DNA of 64,000 nucleotides from Budorcas taxicolor (taxonomy: Eukaryota; Chordata; Mammalia; Artiodactyla; Bovidae). The stretch lies in contig NC_068912.1 in the NCBI RefSeq assembly GCF_023091745.1, forward strand, positions 101,301,567 through 101,365,566, given 5' to 3'. The notes under the pieces are model-generated. The model was not told the origin of the DNA. It made no database searches and saw only the letters and a program-made list of their open reading frames with translations. This document shows, one piece after another, positions 1-11,750 of this stretch (the stretch's first letter is position 1; each line of letters opens with the position of its first letter). The translations under genes and the position numbers were made by a program.

Positions 1-433
1 GTATTATAGCAAAGTGACTGCTTTAAAATAAAGCATTTCACAATCTTATTGGATAATCAGACTGTGTGAAAGCACCTTTTAAACTGTAAAGAGACATATA
101 AATTTTAAGATCATTAACTCCATAGTCACAGAAATAGACAATGTGATGGTTTTCATACTCTCTTCCTTAGAGCCCAGGATTCCAGAGGTGCCTCAGGGAC
201 AGCAGCAGTAAGGCACACACAAAGGGGAGGTAGGACTTCCAGACCCTCCTCCAACACAGTTCAGCTAGAACAACCCTATTTATTTTACCTATGCCACCAC
301 TGTGAAAAAGGTCTGAGGACAAGTGTCCAGTTTGTGTGTGCTTCTGAGAGAGACATTGTGAGTTTATCCTGTGATGATTTTGTGTGATCCTTCGCCCCTT
401 GTGATACTGACTTTTCCTCTTCTCCTTTGACAG
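1..433 (+). other. EIF2B3: EIF2B3 intron upstream of exon A (partial)
   Basis: Ordinary unique intronic sequence ending in a pyrimidine-rich acceptor (about 405-433). I recognise no repeat or other feature here. Confidence 0.85.
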
Positions 434-593
434 ACAGATGTATTGGTCCTGAGCTGTGATCTGATAACAGATGTTGCCTTACATGAGGTTGTGGACCTAT
501 TCAGAGCTCATGATGCATCACTTGCCATGTTAATGAGAAAAGGTCAAGAAAGCTTAGAACCAGTTCCAGGTCAAAAGGGGAAAAAAAAAGCAG
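434..593 (+). CDS. EIF2B3: EIF2B3 internal exon A (about residues 99-151)
   Basis: The exon encodes 53 codons plus the first base of a split Val codon (phase 1 at its 3' end). It starts with TDVLVLSCDLITDVALHE and ends with the basic stretch GQKGKKKA. The polypyrimidine tract and CAG acceptor end at 433; the donor GTAAGG starts at 594. The LSCDLI segment corresponds to the beta-strand and Asp of nucleotidyltransferase folds, which in the gamma subunit is structural and not catalytic. An upstream exon must end on a codon boundary for the frame to hold. The alternative acceptor four bases downstream would break the frame. Confidence 0.96.
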
Positions 594-931
594 GTAAGGA
601 GGGTGGAGTTTGATTTATTTGTCAACTTCTTATAATTATCATTCATGCTTTCACTTAAAAACAGATATTTATTGAAAACTGACTGTGCTGTAGGCACTGT
701 GCTAGGGGTAAAGAAGCTTATAACTATTGATTGGATTCTGTATTATCCAAGAGGCTTTTGTCTACAGAGAGGAGCACTCAGAACTGTTTGCATTGTGTAA
801 CTGAATACATATACCTGAGAAACAAAAAAATCTAATTTAAAATCATTTTAAAAAATAATTAAAATCCAATGAAAAGTTAGATATCTTTAAGCAATTAAGA
901 TTACTATTGCACATTTAGAATGGTTGATTCT

Positions 932-1525
932 TTTTTTTTTTAAGTTGTTTCAAAGTAGTTTATTTAGGGGTTCCATTTTCACTCCTCAATAGATTTTATG
1001 TATTTCTCATATGCTTCTTCACTCATTAGTTCATCTAGTTCTGAAGGGTTACTGAATGATCAGCCAACCATCTTCATAACAAGACTTGTTGACAAGTCCT
1101 GGATTTCTGCTAGAGCTTTATTAATTTCAGTTACTTCTCCTTATAGAGGAGGATAGAGTTCACTAGCAGCTTTCACACTTTCCAAAGCACCAAACTCCTC
1201 CAGTTTGTTCAACTTCGTTTCAACTTCAGGCAGACTACAGTAAACAACATCTCCCAAAGCTTGCTGTGCAAAATTGCTGATTCCCACTATTCCAACACCG
1301 TTTTCTGTTGTTACACATTCATGTTTTTCTGTGAATTTCCGCACCAACAGGAGAGCAGGGCCGGTTTACAGCGCCCAGATGGTACCCGCCCACAGTCCCC
1401 AGGGCCGCAGCAAGCAGGGTGCACTGGGTGCCGAGATGGTGCGCAGGCGCAAGATGGCCCACACACTCCGCACCACGCGCAGCGCCATGTTCGCACGGGT
1501 GCAGAGCGTCTCCGCGTGGCACCGC
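932..1525 (-). pseudogene. GCSH: GCSH processed pseudogene (glycine cleavage H protein)
   Basis: GCSH is the mitochondrial lipoyl carrier of the glycine cleavage system. This copy reads on the minus strand, with an ATG at 1488-1486 (MALRVVRSV) and a TGA at 981-979 after EKYIKSIEE. Nearly the whole precursor is recognisable: a CpG-rich leader, the H-protein domain RKFTEKHE, and the lipoyl-lysine segment ESVKAASELY. It has no introns and ends in an A-tract (T-run at 932-941 on +). A perfect 16-bp target-site duplication flanks it (916-931 and 1526-1541), so L1 machinery retroposed it. It is dead: a stop follows the IWAL segment of the leader, another replaces Ser after YPPL, a base is lost in the AENPGL region, and bases are missing near the DGWLI segment. 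The short open frame on 1141-1347 is only part of the relic. Confidence 0.95.
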
Positions 1526-1556
1526 TAGAATGGTTGATTCTCTTGAATACTCCAAT

Positions 1557-1745
1557 GACCCTGAAAGTTGCTCAGTCTTGTCTGACTCTTTGCAACCCCA
1601 TGGACTATACAGTTCATGGAATTCTCCAGGCCAGAATACTGGAGTGGGTAGCCTTTCCCTTCTCAAAGGGTTCTTTCAACCCGGGAATTGAACCGTCTCC
1701 CACATTGCAGACAAATTCTTTAGCTGAGCCAACACGAACCCAAAA
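1557..1745 (-). mobile_element. Bov-tA-type SINE
   Basis: Diverged minus-strand copy. It runs from the BovA-like part (gctcagtc, gactctttgcaacccc, ccaggccagaatactggagtggg) to the tRNA-related head (cgggaattgaacc), directly downstream of the GCSH retrocopy. Confidence 0.8.
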
Positions 1746-3399
1746 TAGCCAGTAAACAAAACAGTCATTAACCATGTTTTGTCTTGGGATTACAACATAT
1801 CTTGATATTTCCCCGGATTCCAGTAGTGGGCTATTTTTTTAATTTTCAGAGAGTTATAGTAATCTTACCAGATCCAAAAGAAAAGGAATAATACTCTACT
1901 CCAGCCAGGGTTATAGAATTTGGGTTTTTGGCTTATTGTTGATTTTTAGTTAAGGCATAGTTCATGACTACTTTTCCCAGAGTATTTCAGCTGAATCATT
2001 CATACTATGACTGGGCTACTTTTAATAACTGAACTTATGACCAAAAAACTTTGTTAGAGCGTACTTTTATATAGGTTTTAGTTTTTCCTATAATGTGTTT
2101 TTTCCCCCTGGAATGATGTGTCCTTTAGATTTTTCTTAGCCAGCATTATATAACCCATTGTCCTATCTTTATATATTGACATGGTCTGTTACAATTATTA
2201 GAAGCTATGTATGGTTTATTAGTATCTGATTATTATTAATAGAGCCACCTAGAATGTTCATTCATAGGATTTTAGTAATGTAGTTTGTACTTTTAGCTCT
2301 CTTTTTCAGAACATTTGGTTAATTTATTATTTTGAACTATAGCATTGAAATGTCTTTCTAGGTGCTTTTTGTATTAAAGCAATCATTGGTACAGATTAAT
2401 CATTGAATCCTCTTTCTATACTTCCTACGTGGATCAGTCCTTTGGTTCTTGATGTAATTTCTACTTTTGTGAGCTCTGGTTTGCTTACTCACAATTCCTT
2501 GTATTCATCCTTTTCTACCTACTAGATAGAAGCAAGTGTATTGTCAGACTTTATAAACATATATATATTTTACAAATATTATTGTTTTCTTTTTTATAAT
2601 CCTCTACTTAAAACAATGCAAAAAAATCAAATACCTTACTATAGTTACTCTTGGTATTATAACTTTTTTGTACATTGTATATTAGCTTTTATGTCTTAAT
2701 TATCATTATAGATGAGTAGCTTTTCATAATTTTATCTTAAATTAACTATTATCTGTTTATTTTAAAATTGATGCTTAAATGGTAACAACATGGTTATTGG
2801 AAGTTTCTTTAAGGTGGCTCTTCTGTTTTTGAAAAAGTGTGATGTTAACTGGTAACTTGCTATATGGTTAGATTCTGAGTACGGAGGGCAGGGGAGCTGG
2901 AAATGGTACTAGAGAGAATACAGGGATTAGACTAACGAGTTTGAACTTTATCCCTGCAACAGTAGGGATGTATTTGAGGAATTTTAAACAAGAGAATGTC
3001 ATAATCAGATTTATATTTTTGATTTTTTCATTCTTTACATGAAATTTTGAACTCCTCAGTATCTATATTTTGTTGTATTTGAGGACTAAGTTTTAAATTC
3101 TTACCATGGAATGCTATGCATTTCAATGATAAGCATTTTTTTTTAAGAGTCATAAATTTCTCAGATTGTATGTTTGGTCTGCCTCTTGACTGCTCTTATG
3201 TGCCGGAACAGCCAGTGGTCCTCTCTTTCTCAGATATTGTTTAATAGTCTGGATCCGTTAGATCCAAGTTTCCCAAACAGTGTTCTTACTGGCTTATGGG
3301 AGAATGGCTAATGGCTAGATGTTTCAGGACCCATCTTTCTTTGTGTTGCCACTTCCTTCTCAGATTTTTAGAAACTAAAGATACTGAGGAGGGCAGGAT

Positions 3400-3745
3400 C
3401 AAATTAATTTATGTTTGGATTTTTGGAGCTTATTCTTCCCCCTGCTGCAAGCCTTTACATGTGATGTTCTCTGCCAGAAATGCTCTCCCCTTACCTGAAA
3501 CACATGCACTCTAAATCCAACTTAACTTCAAGTTATCTGCTGAGAGAGGCCTTCCTTGACCCTCTAATTCAACCCCTATTTGCCTATATATGGCAGCCCT
3601 ACTCTTGTACTTACTCTCTCCTCTATTGAACTATAAGCTCCATGAAAATAGGAGTCATGTCTGTTTTGTTTAGTTTATCCCCACATCTGGCTCAGTTATG
3701 GCCCATGGTGACCAGTTAGTAGATACTACTGAATGGTTGAGGGGC
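3400..3745 (-). repeat. L2 LINE remnant
   Basis: Old antisense L2-like 3' region with the typical gagaggccttcccttgac-like stretch near 3545 and ctccatgaaaataggagt near 3640. Assigned by eye. Confidence 0.55.
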
Positions 3746-3911
3746 CTGCCTATAAAGGTATCTCTTATTGCCCTCAAGGTAAGAGAAAGTATATTCAAGC
3801 CCTAGATGTTTAAGTCCTAAAAATTAGAGTCTAAGTTGTAGTTGGATTCATGAATGGGTATTATAAGAGTCTGAGTTTCAGCAATATACAATATACTGAC
3901 ACTACATTGCC

Positions 3912-3999
3912 TTTTTTTTTTTAATTTAATCTTAGTTCCCTGACCAGGGATCAAACCTAAGCCCCAGCCAGAAGACGCGCAGAGTCACCAGGGAATTCC
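3912..3999 (-). mobile_element. CHR-type tRNA-derived SINE
   Basis: Short minus-strand copy with a T-run at 3912-3922, ttagttccctgaccaggga and gggaattccc. Flanked by an 8-bp CATTGCCT repeat at 3905 and 4000. Confidence 0.75.
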
Positions 4000-4079
4000 C
4001 ATTGCCTATTAATTTGTGTTTAGAAATGTTTCCAAGACTTTTCAATTAAACAGCTGCTGCTGTAGCATGGTTATTAAAT

Positions 4080-4255
4080 GCACAGGTTCTGGAATTCAGA
4101 CTGAGTGGGCTTCAGTGCTCAAAAACTATGCAGTCTTGGACAAATTATCTAACTAACCTGAACTTCATTTTCTTTAGCTGTAAAATGAGACTGAATCTTT
4201 TGAGGATTTTTGTGTGAGAATTAAATGAGATGTCTGTAAATCAGGCAATCGACTT
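4080..4255 (+). repeat. MIR SINE remnant
   Basis: Contains the MIR-like run of cagtcttggacaaattatct, then ctttagctgtaaaatgaga and aattaaatgagatg. Ancient and diverged. Confidence 0.7.
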
Positions 4256-4589
4256 CTTGAAACAGCATAGTTGGCCCTCTATATCCAGGTTTCACAATAT
4301 GAATTCAACCAACCAGTTGTATAAAGATTTCCATTTACCATCCCTTGCTTAGAAAATCCAAGATCCAAAATCTTCTCTCTCAATTTCAGTGAGAACATAT
4401 TGTGTTTATTTTGCTTCATCACAGATAACATGTTTACTAAGAGGCTTTTTTTCCTGGGCATTCTTCTATACAACTGTTTAATGCTATTAAAATTATGGTT
4501 TTCTGATAAAAATTATTGATTATTATCTCTACAGTTCCCGTGTCTCTTGGAATGTTTGAAATGGAAAATGTTGTAGGAAACTGAATGGT

Positions 4590-4688
4590 TCAGAATTTGA
4601 ACTCATGGCTTCTAACTCCACAGCCTTGACTTTCTAGTTCATTTCTTTTTTAAAAAAATTTAATTTTAATTTTTTATCAGTGTGTTAT
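4590..4688 (+). repeat. 99-bp direct repeat, copy 1
   Basis: Matches 5728-5826 over 99 bases with a single substitution and no gap. See copy 2 and the findings. Its first third resembles a MIR tail, but the near identity points to recent duplication and not to two old MIR insertions. Confidence 0.95.
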
Positions 4689-4756
4689 TTAACTTACCCA
4701 GTTCACTGTAGTATTTCTCAAACTCTCCCCTAGTTCTCAGAGCTTTGGTCCAGACT

Positions 4757-4953
4757 GTGTTAAGTCCTTTCAGTCGTGTTCAGCTGTTTGCAACCGCATG
4801 GACTGTAGCCTGCCATGATCCTCTGTCCAAGAGAGTTTCCAGGCAAGAATACTGGAATGGGTTGCCATGCCTTTCTCCAGGGGATCTTTCTGACCCAGGG
4901 ATTGAACCAATGTCTCTTATGTCTCCTGCATTGGCAGGCAGGTTCTTTACCTG
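4757..4953 (-). mobile_element. Bov-tA-type SINE
   Basis: Minus-strand copy with cagtcgtgttcagc, caggcaagaatactgga and cccagggattgaacc. Flanked by a 10-bp duplication GGTCCAGACT (4747-4756 and 4954-4963). Confidence 0.88.
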
Positions 4954-5727
4954 GGTCCAGACTACATCAATATATATCAGGGTGCTTCAGAATCTCACAA
5001 ATGAAAGCTGTCACTTGGTTGTCACCTGTCAGTCAGCTTAGCTCCCTCTATATTAACACATGTTGGCAGGCAGTTCTGAGCCTGTATTTCTTTTGCTTCA
5101 GCTTCCTTTATTTCTCTCAAAGCTCTACTTCAACAAGCAAACTTTTACTCCTGTTTAGGCTTCTGATTTATCTTTTTTCCTCTTCTCAGTCTCATTCTTT
5201 CTGCCCCAACCTGTTTTTTCCCCTAATTATGTCCAACAGAAGTGATTGAAACTCCTGTGTACTCAAAACTGAAATTCTTGTGTTTGAGGAATCAGTGTAC
5301 AGAAATAAGTTCAAATATAGTAGAAATTGTATGTCATGGTGTGACAGGTACAATAGCAGGAACATGTACAAAATACAGGGAGCAATTTAATGTTTCAGTT
5401 ACAGGGAAGTGTGTTTCAAGGCATAATATTTGAAAAGAAGGAGGTGAGTGATTTACTGAGGTATAGACAGGGGTAGCTGGTATGAAATCAGATCCCTGAC
5501 TATCAAATACATTAAATTTTGATGTAGTCATTGAATTTAGGACATATTATATATGAAATCTATGCTAAGCCCTATATGAGAAACATAAATAATCAAGATT
5601 TGCTCACAAGATAAAATTAATGGGGCTAGGTACTTTTGTTACTTTACCAACTTGTATAATCCATCTATGGCCTAATAACACTTTGTGGATAGTTGTTCAA
5701 AAATCATATCAGTGGTAAGTGACAGAA

Positions 5728-5826
5728 TCAGAATTTGAACTCATGGCTTCTAACTCCACAGCCTTGACTTTCTAGTTCATTTCTTTTTTAAAAAAATTTA
5801 ATTTAAATTTTTTATCAGTGTGTTAT
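5728..5826 (+). repeat. 99-bp direct repeat, copy 2
   Basis: Same orientation as copy 1 at 4590-4688, 1.14 kb apart start to start, 98 of 99 bases equal by eye. The flanks differ on both sides. Confidence 0.95.
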
Positions 5827-5864
5827 ATGCCCATAATTTTACAAGTATTAAAATTATTCATGGT

Positions 5865-6091
5865 GAGTGAGTGAGTGAATGAGTGAGTGAAGTCGCTCAG
5901 TCGTGTCCGACTCTTTGCGACCCCGTGGACTGTAGCCTACCAAGCTCCTCTGTCCATGGGATTCTCCAGGCAAGAGTACTGGAGTGGGTTGCCATTTCCT
6001 TCTCCAGGGGATCTTCCCGACCCAGGGATCGAACCCAGGTCTCCCGCATTGCAGGCAGACACTTTAACCTCTGAGCCACCAGGGAAGCCCC
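5865..6091 (-). mobile_element. Bov-tA-type SINE with (GTGA)n tail
   Basis: Well preserved minus-strand copy: a simple gtgagtgagtg repeat at 5862-5890 is its tail, then cgctcagtcgtgtccgactc, cagggatcgaacccaggtct and gccaccagggaagcccc. The 11-bp target-site duplication TTATTCATGGT lies at 5854-5864 and 6092-6102. Confidence 0.93.
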
Positions 6092-6107
6092 TTATTCATG
6101 GTATATT

Positions 6108-6507
6108 GTAAAACAGAATTAAATCTTTAAGTTTCACAGTAGAAAGTAAGTAGATAATTCCTAAAACTAAAAATATCAAGACACAGCAAACAAAAGCATG
6201 TCATTTGAGATGTGGGATTAAATGTGAAAAAAAATTGGCTAAAAATGTTAAGTGGCTGCCTCTGAGTAAGGTGAGGATAGACAGGATGGGGGTTATTCAT
6301 AGTATATTGTAATAAGTTGCAACCCCCATCCGGTCTATCCTCACCATACTCGGAGGCAGCCACTTAACATTTTTAGCCAATTTTTTTTCACATTTAATCC
6401 CACATCTCAAATGACATGCTTTTGTTTGCTGTGTCTTGATATCTTTAGTTTTAGGAATCATCTACTTACTTTCTACTGTGAAACTTAAAGATTTAGTTCT
6501 GTTTTAC
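6108..6507. repeat. Large inverted repeat, 187-bp arms with 26-bp spacer
   Basis: The left arm 6108-6294 and the reverse complement of the right arm 6321-6507 align without gaps, with about six mismatches seen. The spacer is 6295-6320. A 20-bp stretch (6293-6312) overlapping the spacer repeats 6092-6111 in direct orientation with one mismatch. A transcript would form a hairpin about 187 bp long. The arm sequence itself does not resemble a repeat family I know. Confidence 0.97.
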
Positions 6508-7452
6508 CACACCCTCTCCCCCCACACACAAGGCATGTAAATTTCCAGTCTCCCCAGCTTCCTAATACAGTGACATACTTATATTGTAGTGTTGATTAAC
6601 TGAATATATGTTTACATTATTATGAACTTATAAATGATATTCACAGCAGAACCTTGTAGTATGTTGTTATTTTTCTCTTTATTTTCCTAAAAATTGTCCT
6701 GTTTTTTCATTTGCCTAATTTTCTATGTATTTATTACCAATTCAACCTTAATCCCAGTTGTGTGAATTTCCTCCTCTAATTACTTTCCAACAGTCTAAGT
6801 ATTCCCAGAATTTCAAATTCTTGAAGATCTCTCTCCTAGATTCTGGATTAGTTGCTCTGCTATAGAACTGTCTTTTTGGTTCACCCTTCATTCTCATATC
6901 TTGAGCCTCATATTTTCCTCTTTCTTAGCTTATGTACCTTTGTGGGTGTGTGTATAAAAATATATCCTCTGGTAGCCTCCTAAGATGGGGTTTGTGAAAA
7001 ATAAATTTTGTGAGCTTTTGCACGTCTTTATTCTGCTCTCATACTTATTGGATATTTTGGCTGGATATAAAATTCTCATGGAAATCCTGACCCCTCAAAA
7101 TTTTGAAGGTATTATTTCACTATACTCTAGCTTTTCTGTGAAGTCCAATGGCATAGTGATTCTTGAGGCTTTTCCCTTTCTAGAAACTTATAGAATCTTA
7201 TTATTTCCAAACTTTTAAAATTTCACATTGATATGCCTTAGTGTTTAATTGTCATCTCTTGTATTGAATGACATCTCTTGTGTTGGATGATCTCTTGGGC
7301 CTTTCAATCTGAAAATTCAAGTCCTCAGTTCTGAAATTTTTTTCTCAAATTAATCTCCTTTTTTTAAAAAAAATTAAGTGAATTTTTATTCATACATGTT
7401 TAATTTTCTTTTAGACTCCAATTCTCTGTTTTGTTTGCCTGTTTTTTTTTTT

Positions 7453-8075
7453 TTCATTAAAGTATGTTATAGTTGGTTTACAATATTATCTAAGTTTCAG
7501 GTGTACATCATAGTGATTCAGTTTCTAAAGATTATATTCCATTTATAGTTATTATAAAATACTGACTATATTCCCTGTGCTGTACAATCTATTTTTTTTA
7601 GCTTATTTATTTTATACATGGTTGTTTGTGCCTGTTAATACCCTACCTCTGTTATGCCTCCATCTTCCTTCTCCCCACTGGTAACCACTAAGTGTTGTCT
7701 ATAGCTGTGAGTCTGTTTCTTTTTATTTTTTAAATTTCACATATAAGTGATAACATACTGTGTGTGTCTTTCTCATCTGACTTATTTCGTTAAGTAAGTG
7801 TAATACTCTCCAGGTCCCTACATGTTGCTACAAATGGCAAATTTTCATTCTTTTTTATGTCTTGCTGAAGAAGTCCATACTGCAAGTTCTGAACAATGTT
7901 AACTTAGATTTTCCATTAAGAATTTTTAAGTTTTACGCTTGACACATAATTCCTTGATCCAAACAGATTTGTCTTTTGTATATGGTATCAGGTTGGCTTT
8001 TTTTTTTTCCCATGTAGATGTCCCTTCTTCCTTGCTCCATTTGTTAAATAGACCTTTTCTCCAAGGAGAAAAGGT
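7453..8075 (-). repeat. L1 LINE fragment, antisense
   Basis: Reads like the reverse complement of an L1 ORF2 end and 3' region: the ttggtttacaatattatcta, ctccccactggtaaccacta and tgtttctttttatt stretches, then the ccatttgttaaatagacc stretch near 8040. Diverged. Confidence 0.75.
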
Positions 8076-8315
8076 GAGAATCTTCTAGCAAAGCATAAGT
8101 TATGAATTTACGTAACCTAATCACAAATATAATATCTCATTACTTTTCCCCCTTGCTGGATAGGAGCAAGTAGCTAGGCCAGCCCATATTCAGTGGGAGA
8201 GGATACAGAAGGGTGTGAATGCTAGGAAGCTGTTACAATTCTTTGAGCCTGCCTATCAAAGCTGAACCCACTAATATGTCTAGGGCTTTAGCTGGGACAG
8301 CCAAGTTTCTTTCTT

Positions 8316-8480
8316 TAAAAAAAGACATTTATTTATTTATCTAGTGGTGTTGAGTCTTAGTTGTGGCATGAGAACTCATAGTTGCAGCATATGGGATTTA
8401 ATTTCCTGACCAGGGATTGAACCCAGGCCCCCTGCATTGGAAGTGTGAAGTCTTAGCCACTGGACAACCAGGGAAGTCCC
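8316..8480 (-). mobile_element. CHR-type tRNA-derived SINE
   Basis: Minus-strand copy with tail atttatttattt, then ttgagtcttagttgtggca, ctgaccagggattgaaccc and accagggaagtccc. Confidence 0.8.
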
Positions 8481-8734
8481 TTTCTTTTTTCATTTAGTCT
8501 CTTACACAGGAGGCTAGCCCAGGCTTGCTCACATGGCAGCAGCAGCAGGTTCTAAGAAAATAACAGAAGCTACACAATGTCTTGAGGCCAAAAATCAGAA
8601 CTTACATTGTGTTACTTCCTCCAAACTCTTGTTAGTCAAAGTTAGTCACTAGACCAACCTAGATATAAAGGATGGGGAACTAACCTTACTTTTTTTTTTT
8701 TTTTTCCCCTTCTGGTCAGCACTGTTTTTTTTCC

Positions 8735-9350
8735 TCCCACTTTTTTGTTGTGGTAAAAAACACGTAACATAAAATTTAGTTTAGTGGCATTAAATACATT
8801 TATAATGTGGAGCACCATCACCTCTACCCTTCTCCATAATTCTTCTCATCTTATAAAACTGAAACTTCATAGCCATTAAATATAAATCCCCATTTTCTCC
8901 CTCCTAGCCCATGGCAAATGGCATCTGCTTTCTGTCTGTATGATTTTGGCTACCTTAATTTAAGTACCATATATAAGTAGATTTATATAGTATTTGTCTT
9001 TTTGTCACTGTCTTTTTTTCACTTAGTACAGTGTCCTCAAAGTGTAACTATGTGGTAGCATATTTTGGGATTTCCTTCCTTTTTAAGCTGAATAATATTC
9101 TCTTATGTGTATATACCACATTTTGCTAATCTGTTTAGTTCACAGATGGACATTTGGGTTGCTTCTACATTTTAACTATTTTGAGTAATGCTGCTATGAA
9201 CATGGGTATACGAATATCTCTTCAAGACCTTACTTTCATTCCTTCAGGTATATACCCAGAAGTGGAATTGCTGGATCATATTGTAATTCTATTTTTAATT
9301 TTTTAAGGAACCGCCATGCTGGTTTCCACAGTGGGCTACCATTTTACATT
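8735..9350 (-). repeat. L1 LINE fragment, antisense
   Basis: L1 3' part in reverse: acacgtaacataaaattta, atatataccacattttgct, ggacatttgggttgcttct and gtggaattgctggatcata. A related copy lies at 13275-13935. Confidence 0.8.
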
Positions 9351-10267
9351 CTAGGCTCTATTTCATGATGGGAAGAGCTACAACAAATCTGTAACCCTTT
9401 TAAATCTATAATATACACTATTACTTTTTATTTGCTAATATTTTATTCAGGATTCTTATATTTATTAAATGAGTAAATTTGCCTGTAATCTTCCTTTCTC
9501 ATATCTTTGTCTGATTTTGGCATCAGAATCATACTGGCCTCATAGAATGAGATGAAATCCCCACCCCAAACATATGACCTGTCACAGGGCTGGTGCACAA
9601 ATATATTTCTTAGTTGAATGAATGAATGGATAAGTAAATGACTAAAGAGGAAACAGAGAAGAAAAAACAACTGGAAAAATATATGGATAGTTGGTTATGA
9701 CAGATTTTTTTAAGTTGGGAGTTCATAGTTTTAACTGCCTTCTTAACCTTATTTGTATAAACTTTCTCTTAGGATGGACAATCTTAGGATGTTCTTGCTC
9801 TGCTTCCCAGGTGGAATTCACTTTGTTAATGCAGAACAGAAAGAAACCTATCCAAGTTTCTATAATTTGTATCATATTCTGAGGTCCTAGTTACTATGGT
9901 AGCTACGAAGAAGCCAATACAAGGAGGGGGCCTGAGAGTGAGGGAAATGTGACTGAAGTGCAACATAGCTGAAAAATTGATTTGTTGGAAATTATTGCTC
10001 CCAGGACATTGAGTAATTCAAGGTTTCTGTGGGCCAGAGGAGTTGGATAGGGTAAGCACTCCAAATATATCCAAAAATAACATCTCTGTGTTATTTCTTT
10101 TTAAAATATTGGCTTGTAATCAGACCTTTGCAGACTTTGTTATATTCTCAAGTTTCCATGTAACGGATGAATTGATATATGTCACAGTTGCTTTGTGGCA
10201 TTTGAAATTCTCTGTAAAATATAGCTTCAGTTGAAATTCTCTGTAATTTCATATTGACATTCTTTTA

Positions 10268-11095
10268 TTTTTTAAATTAATTTATTTATTTTAATTGGAG
10301 GCTAATTACTTTACCATATTGTGGTGGGTTTTGCCATACATTGACATGAATCCGCCACAGGTGTACATGTCTGTGCATCCCAAACCCCACCCCCCACCTC
10401 CCTCCCCATCCCATCTCTCTGGGTTGTCCCAGTGCACCGGCTTTGAGTACCCTGTTTCATGCATTGAACTTGGACTGGTCATCTATTTCAGATATGATAA
10501 TATACATGTTTCAATGCTATTCTCCCAAATCATCCCAACCTTGCCTTCTCCCACAGAGTCCAAAAGTCTGTTCTTTATATTTGTGTCTCTTTTGCTGTCT
10601 TGCATATAGGGTCATCATTACCATCTTTCTAAATTCCATATATGTGCTAATATACTGTATTGGTGTTTTTCTTTCTGACTTACTTCACTCTGTATAATAG
10701 GTTCCAGTTTCATCTACCTCATTAGAACTGACTCAAATGTGTTCTTTTTAATAGCTGAGTAATATTCTATTGTGTATATGTTCCACAGCTTTCTTATCCA
10801 TTCATCTGCCAATGGACATCTAGGTTGCATCTAAGATGTCCTAGCTATCATAAACGAATGTTGGGGTACACATGTCTCTTTCAGTTCTGGTTTTGTCAGT
10901 GTGTATGCCTAGCAGTGGGATTGCTGGATCTTATGGCAGTTCTATTTCCAGTTTTTTAAGGAACCTCCACACTGTTCTCCACAGTGGCTGTACTAATTTG
11001 CATTCCCACCAACAGTGTAAGAGGGTTCCCTTCTCTCCACACCCTTTCTAGCATTTACTATTTGTAGACTTTTGATAGCAGCATATTGGCATTAT
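10268..11095 (-). mobile_element. Bovine-type L1 LINE 3' fragment, antisense
   Basis: Starts with the reverse of the bovine L1 tail (aattggaggctaattacttt at 10284). It continues through ccagtgcaccggctttgagt and cagtgggattgctggatct to tttgcattcccaccaaca. A 5'-truncated insertion. The same 3' end occurs at 42482, 42590 and, in sense, at 58491. Confidence 0.85.
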
Positions 11096-11554
11096 TTATC
11101 CTTCCTTCTTTGGAGTTCACTTATCTTGGTAATAAAAAGAAAAGTGTAATTTTTTATGACAGTTTCTCCCTATTCAGATTAAAACACTGCATGTGAGCTA
11201 AGCAAAAAACATTTGAAAGAATGAATGCTTTCAAGAACCTGAACTAAACACATTGTACACTTGAGTGAAACATTTGGTTTTAGGTATAGGCAGCTGCAGC
11301 CAACAGGGAAGCATATTAGGTTATATAGTGACCTTTGTCTGTCAATAGGAGGTAGACAAGTTCATCTTTAGAGATGGCCATTTTTCCTAGAACTCAACTT
11401 TTAGTTTTTCTCTTTCAAAGAGGTATTAAATCATTGCTTTATTTGATTGTTGTGAAGATCAAATGAGAGTGTGTCTTTTGTTTAATTTTTTAAACGTAAA
11501 CATTTTACTTGATGTTTTAGTTAAAAGCACTAAATACAGTTTTACAGATACTAT

Positions 11555-11750
11555 TAATTCATTTAGTTCTCCTAACAATCCTGTGAGGTAGGTGTCGGCA
11601 CTGTTATTTCCTTCTTACAGATGAAATTGAGGAATAAAAGTTTAGTATTTTGCTCAAAGATGTACAGCTAGTATGTGGAGTTCATACCCAAGTAGTCTAA
11701 CTTCAGAAGCTCTCTTCTTAATCATTACACTATGCTGTCTCTATGTGAAA
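11555..11750 (+). repeat. MIR SINE remnant
   Basis: Shows tcctaacaatcctgtgaggt, cttacagatgaaattgagga and agtctaacttcagaagct in MIR order. Confidence 0.75.

Noticed and set aside
7018..7218. 77-codon AT-rich frame from 6985 as a membrane protein
   Set aside because: Hydrophobic composition arises from T-rich intronic DNA; there is no homology and no splice evidence.
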